64,000 nucleotides of DNA, taken from Blastomussa wellsi (taxonomy: Eukaryota; Cnidaria; Anthozoa; Scleractinia; Plerogyridae). Made by a program: the position numbers and the translations under genes. The notes beneath the pieces are model-generated. The model was not told the DNA's origin and did not search any database. It saw only the letters and a program-made list of their open reading frames with translations. The stretch spans positions 15,946,430-16,010,429 of the forward strand of contig OX393570.1 of the NCBI GenBank assembly GCA_947652115.1, in the 5' to 3' direction. Shown piece after piece: positions 33,587-45,364 of this stretch; the stretch's first letter is position 1, and each line of letters opens with the position of its first letter.

Positions 33587-35383
33587 ACAATAAATTGAAT
33601 GCAAAGTATTGTTATTCGATTCCATTGTGCTTTGCATTTTAATCAGTAAAGATCTGTATCAAAAGTTAATAAATACTAATCAGCTGAGCAGGAGTTTGTA
33701 TCAAAAGTTAATTCTACTCTTGATTTGTATTGGGGTTTACAGAGCATTCATGTGACCTAAATAGTACCTTTGCATTGGATCTACTCCTTATGAATTATTA
33801 ATGAATTTTACAACTACTACATAAAATTTCACATAATTTCCACGTCAGATTATATTTCAAAAGTAATATAATTTGGTTTTATCAACTGGGTTGATAATGT
33901 CAATTGGCCACCGTGAAGAGATTCAAGAGCTGACGTTTCGAGCGTTAGCCCTTCGTCGGAGCGAATCAGGGAATTGTGCGTCGTGTGTTTTTATATACAG
34001 AAAGATGGAGCTTCGCTCTTGGCTGGTGCCTGGTAACGTGAAAACTTCGGAATAAATTAGTTGAATGAAAAGCGTTCGTTGATACCGTGAGGATTAAGAG
34101 TGCCGATTTGAAAAATAAATTTTTGTTCTAGAGTTTTACGGCTTTCCGTGTTTCCTTGGTGAAGGGAAAGGCCGCAGACTGCCATATGTAATGATTTGGG
34201 AGATTGAAGTGTCTCGCGACCGGTTTCGATGCATTTTTGTCGTCTTTCTCTACGTCACGAAGGTGTTCTCGGAATCGGTCGCCAAGTCGTCTCCCTGTTT
34301 CGCCGATGTATAACTTTTTGCAAAGAGTGCAAGTTATGCAGTAGATGGCATTGGCTGAGGTACAGGTGAAATGATCAGTGATTTTGATAGATCGCTTGGG
34401 TCCCGATATTTTGTCAACGTTGTGAATGAAAGGGCATGTTTTGCATCGTGCGCGAGCGCATTTAAAAGTTCCGGGTTGATCACTAGTTTGGAATGTACTT
34501 CTGACTAAAAAGTTACCTATGTTTTTGTCGCGTTTAAATGAAATTAATGGCGGTTGCGAAAAGATTCTACCAGTGTCGGGATCATTTTGAAGTAATTTAA
34601 AGTTTTTGAGAATGATGGATTTAACTGCGTGGTTGTGAGGGTGAAATGTGAGGGTGAATGGAATTCTATCGTTGCTTTCTCTCTGTGACGTTTGTAGTGC
34701 TGACTGTCGATCAATTTGCTGGGAGCGATGATGGCCCGCTTGAACAACAGAAGCAGGATAGCCGCGTTTGTCGAAGAAATTGCACATTTCCTCTGATTTT
34801 AAAGAAAAATCAGAGTCTTCACTACAAAGACGGCGAAGTCTAAGAAACTGAGAATAAGGAATGGAATTCTTGACATGTGATGGATGTGAAGATGAATACA
34901 ACAAATAGCTATGAGAATCTGTGGGTTTGTAGTGCACACTGGTGCATAAACTGTTGCCTTCAATAGAAACTTTGATATCCAGGAATGCTAAGGAAGTATC
35001 GGAAATTTCCCAGGTTTATTTAAGGGCAGGATGAAACGAATTAACAGCGGTTATAAATTGATTAAGATCCTCTCTGGTAGAAGAGGTAGCGCCGATACAG
35101 TCGTCAATGTAGCGACGATAGAGTTCAGGTTTTGGGCCGTTGTATTGATTGAAAAATTGGTGTTCAATGTAGCCTACGAAAAGATTGGCGTAGCTGGGTC
35201 CCATTTTGGTACCCATGGCCACGCCATTGATTTGTTTGTAATAATTGTTCGCGAATGAAAAACAGTTGAGTGTTAACACTAACTCACTCAGGCTAACGCT
35301 CGAAACGTCAGCTCTTGAATCTCTTTACGGTGGCCAATTGACATTATCAACCCAGTTGATAAAACCAAGTTATATTGTTATAC

Positions 35384-35424
<41 letters not shown>

Positions 35425-38400
35425 CTAGCTCGATATCTGAGAAAACACTTCACCTGATATGGCATCAACGTACGCCCCGCTCGCGACCAGAATCTTGCCA
35501 ATCTCTTGTTTTCCACAGCGCGCGGCGTGATGAAGAGGAGTGTACCCTTCAGCCGAGAGCGCTTCCACGTTAGCGCCACATCTTAATAATAACTCGACTA
35601 CCTTTTCGTAACCCCCTCGAACTGCTAGATGCAAGGGGGTGAAAGATCGTGGACCAGCGTGAACCTCCGTGTCAGCGCCCCTTCTTAAAAGGGTCTTGAG
35701 GACCCTTATTTGTCCGGCCTCCGCAGCGTAGTGTAATAGTGTGCGCTTTTTGTCTTTGTACCTCCTGTTGACGTCTACTCCCTGTTTGACAAGTTCTTTG
35801 AGGTATGTCGAGTGGCCACATACCGCACTGTAATATGCGGGAGTAAGACGGTCCCGCGTTTCAGTATTAATATCAGCCCCTTGAAAACAGAAAAATAAAG
35901 GCGTATCATAGATTCAAAACGGTACTCGACTTATATGAGCGCTTTACGAAAAACTTTGTTCATTCAAGATACCGTTATAGTTATTTTAAAATTCGTATTA
36001 GGTATTAATTGAACAGTAGAGTTTACAATATTCCATTAAATTTACGAAAGGCCATCCCAGATTTTTCGTTTATCGTCGAGTGCATTTCCTGATTTTGGGT
36101 CTGTCGGTCGGAAAAGAAAAAGGCCCAAAAGGAACAATTACAAAAAGTGAAGAATGACAGGGGGCAGCAACGAGCAAAGAGTTTGTGTTTTCATATAGAG
36201 AGTTTTAGATTCGAGTTTACCGCGAACCGCGAACCGCTGGAGGTCACGTGACCAGTCTTCAACGTCACGTTTGAGGTTTTCAACGTGCGTTTTCAACAGT
36301 GAGAATTAAATAACACCGGGTGAGGTAGATTTGGTGACCAGCGGTTAGGGCTAGGGTTAGTGGTTTTGTGTGGATTATCATCATTGCGGGCGCAGAAAGC
36401 TACTTCACCCCTGTGTTATCTAATGCCGACCGCTTTCAACGTGGAGAGGTGAGTTTTCACATATTTCATTTACCTGAAAGCTTTTAGCATATAATTCTTG
36501 TTTTATCCCCTGTACTGATACAAAAATCTTGTGGAGGAAGTCTTTATCCATTAGCAGAAGCACAAATTTGGGCCAAATGCTAAATTTGATGAATTCTATT
36601 GGATCTTGAAAACAAGTGCCATTCATGGCTGCTGATTCAAAATGGCGACCAATCTAGTCCACCGCCAATCTAAATGGAATTACGTTTGAAGGTCGAACCG
36701 CAAACCGCGGTTAGAGTTTCGCGGTAAATTCGGATCTAAAACTCTCCAATACACGGACGGAAAGCCTCTCGTATGGGAGAGTGACACGTTTTCTCTGTAG
36801 TTACAGTTATACACTATCAATGTAAATCCCGCAGGGGGGGAGTGCGGGCATAGGTGGGGGATTTGACAGTAGTTATCGTCCCGTAGTGGGGACTTTTAAC
36901 CGTTTAATTGGCATTTCTAGCAACATTTTATTGACTTTTAGTGACTCTTGACCATCTACAATTGAACCGGGACCGGGAAATTGAACAGAAAATCTCAGCT
37001 CAGTTCAAATCCCCACCCTATGCCCGCACTCCCCCCCCCCCCCCTGCGGGATTTGCATTGATAGGTGCATTAATATATAGATTTAGCGGGTTTACCTCGG
37101 TGTAAAAACCTGTGACTTTTTTCTTTGTTTCTAAGCTATTGTTTTTCTGTTCTATATTGTTCTGAGTTCTTTGTTGTCTTGTTCGTTCTTTGTTTTATGT
37201 CGCTGGTGATTTTGACACCGATGATGAGCCGATTTAGCCAAGCACAAAAGCGGAGCTCCGTATTTTTGGTGGTTCTTAAGAATTTTTGAAATTGCGTTCG
37301 TTAAAAGTACTAGCGTGCGCAACTACTCAAGAAAGATTCCACAGCTGAAATAAATAAGAATAATTAAAACAATTTCCGCTGACAATGGGCTCCTGCCGTT
37401 GAGAATGACCATGAAAAACTTAAAAAATCCTGCCAGAAGCAAAAAAGATCGGCCCGATTCCGCGATCAATGAAAAACAATACCTGGTCAGCGGTCAACTT
37501 AAAAAATACGTGACCCCGATAAGATCTAAATCTGAGCCCGCGATATGTTCATGTGATACTGGTCAGCGGATACCTTCTTTTGACAGGTGTCAATTGACCA
37601 TAACATGGCAAAGATGTTTAACACGAAGACGTTAGTTTGTTGTGGTACGTCCTGTACAAAATATAGACGGCACACCGATCCCAACAATAAAGGACTAAAT
37701 TATTTCAAACAACATTGTCCTATATTTCGGTTTGCAATACAAGCCTTCCTCAGGGGCTGAGTGGAAAAAAGTGTGAAAAGAAAACTGTTTCAAATAAAAA
37801 TTTAAATAAAAATACGTGACAATGATTGGTAGGCTATGAGTAAATAAGTGCCAGATGTGTTACTGGCGTGCTTCATCTCTTCTGTTTATGCCAAAACGGA
37901 TGTAATGTTTTTAAATGAGCCTCACGTTTCTAGCCTGTGTCGCAGCCGGACGTGTCTGCGACGCAGGCTACACGTTTCCTGCGTATGAGTTCAATCGGGA
38001 TGAAGCGGACGTCGTTAACAGAATGGCCAGCTTGGTTAAAGTGTAGTGATTCTGGTGTAGTTGTGCTGAGTTGTTGGTGATTCAGGATTCAGTGACACAT
38101 CTGACACTTATTTACTCATAGCCTACCTCTTCTCGTTGCCGTTGCCGTCCTAGTTGCTAAAACACTCTATTTTTTCCACTCAGCCCCTGAGGAAGGTTTG
38201 CATTGCAAACCGAAATATAGGGCAATTTTGTTTGAAATAATTTAGTCCTTTTTTCCGTTTTATTTAATTTTGGTCATATCCGCCGTTGGGATCAGTGTGC
38301 CGTCTATATTCTGCATTCTAAAACGTCGACTGATCCAGGTCTACTAAAGATCCGGCACTCTCATCGGTTTTTCGCTTTGGTTATACTGATTTTAATTCCA

Positions 38401-41400
38401 TTTACGTCCTGTAATCGACCACAAATTTCGTCATCACATTGTCAAATTTGTGTGCAGCTCAGGAGACCGCCGCAAATTCTCGAAAACCAGATTAATTAAA
38501 CATTCAGTCCACTCGCGGTGCCTCGGCAGAACACGGCAACAATAAACGACCCCATTCAACGAGTTTCACGTCAAACTTTAGTGTTTTCCTTTCACATATT
38601 AATTCAATCCGAATCCATATTCATCTTGAAAACGAATTTGATGATTTCGTCCTTAACAGAGTCCCTTTGGATGCAATCTGTTGCTTATTTGTGAAACTAA
38701 CAGCACCGAAGAAGTTTGAGCGGTTGAAGTCGCTTGTTGAAAGTTTTCAACAAGAGCGCGTGATGGCGTCATACTACGTCATTGTGTTTCGATGACTTTT
38801 TCGACCGCGAACATTAGCCAATGAGCGCGCGAGAATTTCTGCAGTTATGGTAAAAAAGCTTATGGTAACCTTCAAAAATGTTAACGAGGTCGAATTCTCT
38901 GGACTAGGCCGGAGCTCTCTTTGGACTATGGCCGCCAAACTTGGGTGACGTCGAACGTACTTTCGACGCGCCCGCGAGTCGTATCGTTTTCCATTTTGAC
39001 CATGAAAAAGGCATGGTTCTCCTGTTTGTACTTTGTATGCGTGTTTGGTTCTCCTATTTTTATGGGTATGGGGCTCCGCTCTGCGGCCCTTTGGGCCGCC
39101 GGAGCTCCGCTGAAAGTGAAAATCTGTATGGGCAAAACAATGTCTACATTTCAGATTAAAAGTGAAAAAGTGTTTGACGACTAGAAACGCCAAAATTTGG
39201 GTTGGTCGGACGAAGCTAAACAGATAAAACAGGGGATGCCCTTGTATAACAACGCTTCAAAGATCTCAAATTGAAAGTTCAGGATGACTTTCAGTTAGAG
39301 AAGGAGTGTGACCAAAGTAGAGAGATTTATTATGTTGAAAGCTCTGGTAAGCGATCACCCTCTATTGTTCCAGCGTGTGGTTGCTTTCTTAGACGATAAA
39401 TTGAATTTACAACCTCTCATCCATTTGTGACTTGGTTGTCCCCAGTAGAAGGGTTTCTCTCCAGACCGAGCACCCAAGGCGAGAGGACATACAATTCTTT
39501 ATAAATAGCAGCGGACCGTTTACACGAGAAAACGCAAAGTTGTCTAGGGAGATAGAGTGACCCTAGGGGCAGGTTCACTCGCTTTGAAAGTAGCGTAATC
39601 TTGGGTACGAGACATTTTTCTCATGAAAACTTTGGCTTGCCTACCCAAGGCAACGCGCGTCATGTAATTGCCAGATTTATGGTTTTTAGAAGACAAATTT
39701 ATATAATGTGAGAGACAAAATTTAACTAGGCAAAGGGGACAGTAACGTAATAAACGAAAGGAACTCGAATTAAAAGAAGTGAAGATCTGAATATTTAAAA
39801 GAGATTATATGCAGATCAACTATGACTCGGTAAGCAGTGGCTTCTCTATATTAGCGCTCGGTGAAATATGGCTTGGGGAGAGGTTAGTCGCCTAACAGGG
39901 ACCACACTCTTCTCTTCCACATAAACAGGCTCTTGGCCGCTTAGAAGAGCTTTGGCTGCAAATTATACCTGCATGTACAAGTGCAAGCATGCAATCCACG
40001 TGCCCACGCATGGCAGTGCAGTGCACTGGGTTCTCGCCATAATTGTTGACGCTCCTCCAATCAGCGCCATGCATAAGCAGCAGCTCCACGCAGCGCACAT
40101 GCCCGTGCCTCGCCGCGTAATGTAGCGGCGTGTTGGGGCCGTTGTTGTTGTATGCTGGAGAGTCGACTTTGCAGCCATGTTCCAACAACAACGCAAGGCA
40201 TTCGGTGTGGCCATTGAGCGCAGCCTCGTGTATCGCTTGCCAGCCGTAGAAGTCCTCAGCAGTTTCGTCTGCTCCAAGCTCCAACAGCGTTTTCATGCAC
40301 TGCAAATGACCGTGTCGTGCGGCAAAATGAAGCGCTCGCAAGCTGTCAAGAAAGAGACAAATATGAGATTAGGACGAATGGGAGTATTACATCAGTATGG
40401 CTTTTTGTCACTTGTTTTCGTGGAAACTTAATTTTGCGAAATGGAAGGGGCATATTTTGTGGAAGTGAATTTCGCAAACATTTAATAAACGAGTTATCTC
40501 AGAATGAGCGCTACACTTTCAAAGTGGCATTGAACAGAAAACACGTGCACTTGACAAAACAAAACTTAAAACAAGTCGACATAATATTTTTTTCAACAAA
40601 CCGCAACGTTATAGCCGACATTGTTGAGCACTGACCGCGTTCTCTCGATCTGAACCAATAAAAGTAGCATTGAGGTTCTAAAATAAGAGTTAAACACCAG
40701 GGTTCGTGTCATTGATTTTCGCCGGTAACTCTTAATGGGAGGGGTAGTAAGGGAGGTCACACGCACAGTTCACGGCCATTAAAAAACGCAAATCACAAAT
40801 CACGGTGATTAATTTTGGACTTTCACGGTTCACGGAAAATAAAATCACACACGAGAAAGACTTGTTGCGTTACCCTTTATATATATCGTATATATGGAAG
40901 ATCAGTGATTTTAGGTCTTATTTTAGGTTTTCATTCGAAAACTCTTGTTTGTTATCACGCAAGATAAAGAAAACAGACTCGGCGGCACCTGGAGACTCTC
41001 CAGTGGAGAGTTCCGCGTTGCTTCGTAGCCCTTCGTAGGGTCTTCGTAAGTAGTCGTTCACGGTAAAAAGGTCGTTTTCGTGTTTGTTATCACGGATATC
41101 GAAAAATTATTTCTCTGTTTCACGTATCACGACAAACATTTCATTCACGGTTCACGAATTTTAATTTTTTTTATTACGGATCACGGAAAATAAATTCGCC
41201 CGATTACGTTTCACGCGCAACCCCCTAATTACGGTCCCTCTCATGTCTTGATCGTGGTCTTTGCGGGACTTTAATTTTGCGATCTTTTTTAGTTTTGTTT
41301 TACACGGATCCCTATTCAGATATTCACGGCATAGCGCGCGGAATTTTAAAGAATTCGAACGAGTCGAAACACTCCGAAAGAGAAAATTCCCCCCGAAAAC

Positions 41401-42054
41401 GGCTTAATTGGAGGAATGCAGGAAATAACTAACTCACTTGGAACAACATTTCCCTCAAGAAAAAAAATGCGGATTCTTTTTTCAGTTTTATAAGACTTGC
41501 CAATCAAGCATATATTCAAGTAAGCTTATTCTCGTAAAATCGAAGGGGAATTTGTCCGGGGGCCCGTTTGTCTTGGGGGCGTATTTGAGCTACCTTAGTT
41601 GGAGATAAATCAAGTCACAGCGACGACCTTGTAGTTCTCCTGAATTCAGTGGAGTGTTTTAATCAGGTTCAGTTCAAATATGAAGCGGCAATTTTCGCTC
41701 TGTTTCATAAACTTAACACGAACATTTTTACCAAATCTCTTGCAATGCAATTATAAGGCCACACAACCGAAACACACGTTATAAAAACTGACAAACACTG
41801 TTTTTCCTCGATTTTCTGCTCCCCCAAAAGAGGAATTCCATTGGTAAATTAAACTATTAAAAAAAGTTCATTTACCCTGAAAATGGAGACTCCCTCTCAT
41901 TCGGATCCATTCCTTGCTGTAAAACAAGGTTCAGCTCTTCGTTGTTTCCATTGCGAGCACTTTCAAGCATAACACTCTTCGGGTCTTTAAGCTCCTCCTC
42001 GCTAAAACATTTTGTAGGCCGTCTGCTTTCCACGCTAGACGCGGCGGTACCCAT
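33018..42054 (-). CDS. Ankyrin-repeat protein, 396 aa, 4 exons
   Basis: Minus-strand exons are 41876-42054, 39969-40342, 35454-35879 and 33018-33229. All junctions are GT-AG, and the 1191-nt frame closes at TGA. The protein starts MGTAASSVESRR, matching the N-myristoylation consensus (Gly2, Ser6). About ten ankyrin repeats follow to the end, with a degenerate one first (SVMLESARNGNNEEL). Clear cores are LRALHFAARHGHLQCMKTLL, NTPLHYAARHGHVRCVELLL, FTPLHLAVRGGYEKVVELLL and YTPLHHAARCGKQEIGKIL. The tail after the last repeat is short (KERVKNAKTN). No SOCS box, death domain, kinase or membrane span is seen, so I cannot assign it to a named family. A membrane-tethered scaffold or inhibitor is the simplest inference. 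Exon 2 read-through past its donor would give a Cys-rich alternative end. Confidence 0.88.
33486..33556. repeat. Short foldback MITE
   Basis: Arms GATCTGTATGGGC-TTTACAATGGC and the complement around GAGCCGATAGGCGAG. Located in the last intron of the ankyrin gene. Confidence 0.6.
33867..35374 (-). mobile_element. Penelope-like retroelement flanked by inverted ~84-bp repeats
   Basis: The left repeat (33867-33950) and right repeat (35291-35374) are inverted copies. Both carry TTTTATCAACTGGGTTGATA, AGAGATTCAAGAGCTGACGT and TTCGAGCGTTAGCC. Between them is a minus-strand frame coding for part of a reverse transcriptase and a GIY-YIG endonuclease, the pair that defines Penelope-like elements. The frame begins directly at the right repeat and lacks the N-terminal half, so the copy is 5'-truncated with an inverted terminal repeat. 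It lies in the third intron of the ankyrin gene, same strand. Confidence 0.8.
34128..35291 (-). pseudogene. Penelope-type reverse transcriptase/GIY-YIG fragment, one in-frame stop
   Basis: The upstream segment reads YYKQINGVAMGTKMGPSYAN and ELYRRYIDDC, the reverse-transcriptase motifs around the catalytic Y-x-D-D. A TAA near 35018 interrupts the frame once. After it the same frame continues (SYLLYSSSHPSHVKNSIPYS) into a Cys-rich stretch (CARARCKTCPF) and then the endonuclease IYCITCTLCKKLYIGETGRR with GDRFREHL, holding Tyr, YIG and the catalytic Arg. The fingers and part of the palm are missing at the N-terminus. One stop in about 385 codons points to a fairly young copy, dead because truncated. 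Confidence 0.82.
36199..36745. mobile_element. Non-autonomous DNA element with inverted ends
   Basis: Ends AGAGTTTTAGATTCGAGTTT-ACCGCGAA and the complement of AGAGTTTTAGATCCGAATTT-ACCGCGAA. The interior holds GGTTAGGGCTAGGGTTAG, a short telomere-like motif that is too short to matter. Located in the second intron of the ankyrin gene. Confidence 0.6.
36813..37066. repeat. Foldback MITE with C/G homopolymer arms
   Basis: The left arm has ACTATCAATGTAAATCCCGC, a G-run, then AGTGCGGGCATAGG. The right arm is the complement with a longer C-run (14). Arms are about 60 bp. Confidence 0.7.
37661..38309 (-). mobile_element. Internally deleted Penelope-like element with inverted ends
   Basis: The ends share ATATAGACGGCACAC-GATCC, AGGACTAAATTATTTCAAAC, CTATATTTCGGTTTGCAAT and CCTTCCTCAGGGGCTGAGTG in inverted orientation. 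On the minus strand the interior still reads HFNQAGHSVNDVRFIPIELI followed by RRKR, the usual downstream end of a Penelope GIY-YIG domain. The reverse transcriptase is gone. A 40-bp MITE has inserted into the coding remnant. It belongs to a different subfamily from the element at 33867-35374. Confidence 0.75.
37931..37970. mobile_element. 40-bp palindromic MITE with 8-bp target duplication
   Basis: Begins TAGCCTGTGTCGCAG and ends with the near complement, CTGCGACGCAGGCTA. The exact duplication CACGTTTC lies at 37923-37930 and 37971-37978. Removing one duplication copy plus the insert restores an unbroken Penelope-type frame. Same family as 29491-29555. Confidence 0.85.
38310..39968 (-). other. 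Right part of ankyrin intron 2
   Basis: No gene or clear element. Around 39057-39130 there is a GC-rich patch (GGGCTCCGCTCTGCGGCCCT) that opens frames on both strands without recognisable domains. The rest is AT-rich and featureless to me. Confidence 0.4.
40760..41225. repeat. Degenerate CACGG-rich repeat tract
   Basis: Short blocks such as TTCACGGTTCACGGAAAATA, ATCACGG and TTCACG-TTCACGAAT recur more than ten times in about 465 bp without a fixed period. It occupies the first intron of the ankyrin gene. Origin unknown. Confidence 0.5.
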
Positions 42055-45000
42055 GTTTTATCTTTCCCTTTCTGGTTTTGAATTTTTTCCTGATTTCCAT
42101 TCGCTATTGTGACGTTCAGCTAATTTCACATTATACGCTTGGTTGATAATAGAACGCCTAGCTCAAATTAGAACGTTCATTGGAGGAGCTAAGTCGCGCA
42201 ATCTTATCCAACTGACATGGATGGACAAAACTGGAAAAAATCAAAACGGATTTAATTGGGTAACTTGAAAAATGTCGGCCCGAATTTTTTTCTAGTTCGG
42301 AAATCTTCCTCGCTTATTATGTGGCAGTTAGGCATATAAATGACTATTACTATCCCGTTTGTAAGTTGAAAGGTAAAATCTAACAAAAATATAAACAGAA
42401 TTACCAAAAATAGCGCGAACTAGCCCCTTGTTTGTACTGATTCCGCCTAGGTGGTCGAGCCATAAATTAGCGTTTTTTTCCGCTAACGCCACGGACGAGA
42501 AATGCCACCGGTCGGAGGTACAATGTTTGTAACTTTGCGGGAAATTACTAGTTAAGGCCAACAAGAATCGAAGTTTCAAAGCTTGCAATTCTCAGTGAGG
42601 TTTTCTAGAACAATTTTCAACTCTTCAATCATCGAAAAACAGCGCGTACATTTAGAGTTCTTGTCAAGTCAATGTTGTTGCTGCTTTTGTTTTAACAAGT
42701 ATCGAAAAATAACGGACGTGTCTCCCAAACTGAAGCATACAACTAGGAGTAGACGCCAACATGACAAGAACAGGATTGCAATCGTTGACAGCTGTTTCGT
42801 CCTTTTGGGAACTCGTCAGCACGGAGTAGCAAATTTATATCACGTCAGCGCAAGAGCGAACGCATGTCATCATAGAAAAATGACCCGCAATTAGTTTTAT
42901 CCAACCGCATTTGATTTTTCTTTGCGAGACACGGTCGTAACACTTTGTCTTCTTGCTAGGGGAACAAACGAGTTCAAAATACGGAACTTTGGAAAAAATG
43001 TACGGGCCATTTTGCAATTTGTAAGCTGGCTTTAGCGCTGACGTGACGTAAAAGAAAGAAACAGCTGTCCACGGTTACAACCCCCCCCCCCCCCCTTTTA
43101 TGGATGTCTTCCGAAGTCTACTTTTTCATGCAGTACCAGCTTTGCTATGTTGCCTCTTTTTGTTGTTAATGCATGCCCCGGTCCCGACCCCGAGTAGGGC
43201 GTTTTATCGACATCCCAAAAAGAAGGAAATCGCATTTTCTTTTTCAAAATTCAGCACGACTTTATGACTTGGCACTTTGCTTCGGGGTGTCTTTTTAAAA
43301 ACCCAAAATAAGCATTGTAAAAGATCTAACTTTAAACCCAGCAAATGTGATCATTATCGAAATGACCTTGTTTAGGGTGAAGAATATCAGTGTGCCTAGC
43401 CTTCAGTCAAATTCGAAATGCATTACACTTAAAAAGCACGCGAATGTTATTATTTCAATGTGCTGCTTACGATGCACAAGGACTTGCCCATGCCACACCT
43501 AAACTATCGGCGGTTTTTACGTTTTCACTTTTAATTCAACCTTTAATCTTTAATCATGGTACTCCTAAAACAGTAATGACTATACTAGGAGGAAAAAGTT
43601 AAACAAAATTACACCACATTTTAATAACACCAACCATTACTAATATTAACAATTCTACATGTCCCATTATTATAATTAAATGAAATAAATGCATATACAG
43701 AACAAAGCAAATTAAGGTTCTAGCCTGAAAGTTCTGTGTTGTTTTCCATAGCTATATATTTCTCAGTTCTAAATTACACCATGTTAGCTACCGACGTTAT
43801 TACGATGCCACGTAAGTTGAAGTCTAAAACTCGGAGCTTTTATTTAACTTAAAACAATGTTACGGTCCAACCTGCCCAAAGTCTCCTTCGCAGCCGTTTT
43901 TTGGGATACAAATATTACAACATACTAAATAAATATATGAACTGGATATGCAAAATATCACACACGCAAAATACTACTAAATAGGCAGAAAACTATACAC
44001 ACATAACACTTACCCACTGTTTCATTCCAAACATTGTCGAACTCAACAACAAGACTCACGAAGCAAGCACCTCCCAAAGCTAAAAGCCGCGCGGCTTGAA
44101 ACATGCATGAGCACGCCAGACACGGGTCCGCAAAGCGTGCGCAATGGTTGCAACAGACGCCATTTTAGAAAATCAATCTTCCAATCTTTTGAAGCACGTT
44201 TATTTCAGTTTCCTGGCAATCCAATCACATTCGAATTTAAAACTCAGCATGTTTATTTTGTACAATGTGTTTACTTTTTCACGTTGAGTACTGTTTGTAC
44301 ATTTTCCGCCAAGATCAATTTACGCTTCTAGTTTTGATGTGGAGAAATCATAATTTGTTCTTTCACATTATTTCTCACGGTAACTTTATTCCTCAAAAAT
44401 GGCATAATTCTAACCCTCCCTGACTACCTGTAATCGACAATAACTTATTGCAAATAGTGGCAGATCTAGGGGAGGGGCCCACCTGAAGGGCAGGAAAAAT
44501 TTTTGGGCCCCAACAATAGATAGATGCCTGGATCCGCCACTGCTGTGCGTATGGGCGGTGAGTCAAACAATCACAGGACAACGAAAATTGTTCAGCTTGA
44601 TGGGTTCCCAAAAATTTTGTACCAGAAAGGTATGATAAAGGTAAAAAAATTAAAATAATTTAGCATATCAAAATCCTTCAGCAACAAACTGAATCTAAAG
44701 TACCTATGAAATTTAATACACTGACTTTAACACACCGACTAGCGCTTTTGCAATTTTTGCAGAATAACGCTTAATCTTAACAAAAATAATTTTCTATAAT
44801 TATTATTATCATAGTTCAACATGCTATTAATAATAGACTCAGCTTAGTTAACTGAGCTTGTCCTTAAATGAACGATGAGAAATCTTTGAAGACTTCTGCA
44901 ATGCTGATTCAATGCAGTATATTTTTAGACATTTTTCGGCTGGCCAGACCAGCCTTCGTTTCAGGTTTAGATGTGACTAAATTGTGGAAATGACATTACA

Positions 45001-45364
45001 AGATTTGATTATGGTGGATGTTGCAACACATATTTCAAAACTGAAAGGAGTGGCAGAAGTGAGATATATAAGACGATACCAAGAAAATAAAACATAAAAA
45101 CATGTAATATAAAATAAAATTAACCAAGACAAGTAAAAAAATTAAACCAGTCTATGTAGGTTCGAAGTTTGATGATTCATCCAATGTCCCCGCTAAATGT
45201 ATTAAAAAGGACACTCTGGCTTCTCTGATTGAATTGCGTGAGAAGTGGATTAGTTCAAGTGGGATTAGTTGCATGTCAGTGTAGCAGTGGTTAGGATGCG
45301 AAAGAAAATGTTCGGAATGTTTTACGTTTCTGTCTGCAGAGCTGCACTTGACTACAGGACCATA
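42055..45364. other. Spacer between the ankyrin gene 5' end and the ASNS 3' end
   Basis: About 3.3 kb without a supported coding exon. A strong minus-strand donor (ACAGTGG then GTAAGTGTT) at about 44013 and a YY1-type AAAATGGCG (minus) near 44162 may mark a noncoding first exon of the ankyrin gene, but no convincing acceptor lies just before its ATG. A C-run is at 43080-43095. The part near 45364 is the ASNS 3' flank, with no clear AATAAA. Confidence 0.4.

Noticed and set aside
34128..35291. Penelope fragment as a host gene or alternative exon of the ankyrin gene
   Set aside because: Reverse-transcriptase and GIY-YIG motifs, flanking inverted repeats and an in-frame stop show a retroelement; the ankyrin frame splices across it cleanly.
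36340..36360. Telomere-like GGTTAGGGCTAGGGTTAG
   Set aside because: Only two or three units inside a DNA element; too short for an interstitial telomere.
38774..39193. Overlapping frames on both strands in a GC-rich patch
   Set aside because: Frames open on both strands because of composition; no conserved motif.
33018..42054. ASB-family (SOCS box) identity for the ankyrin gene
   Set aside because: No SOCS box or L-P-x-P motif follows the repeats; the tail is only about ten residues.
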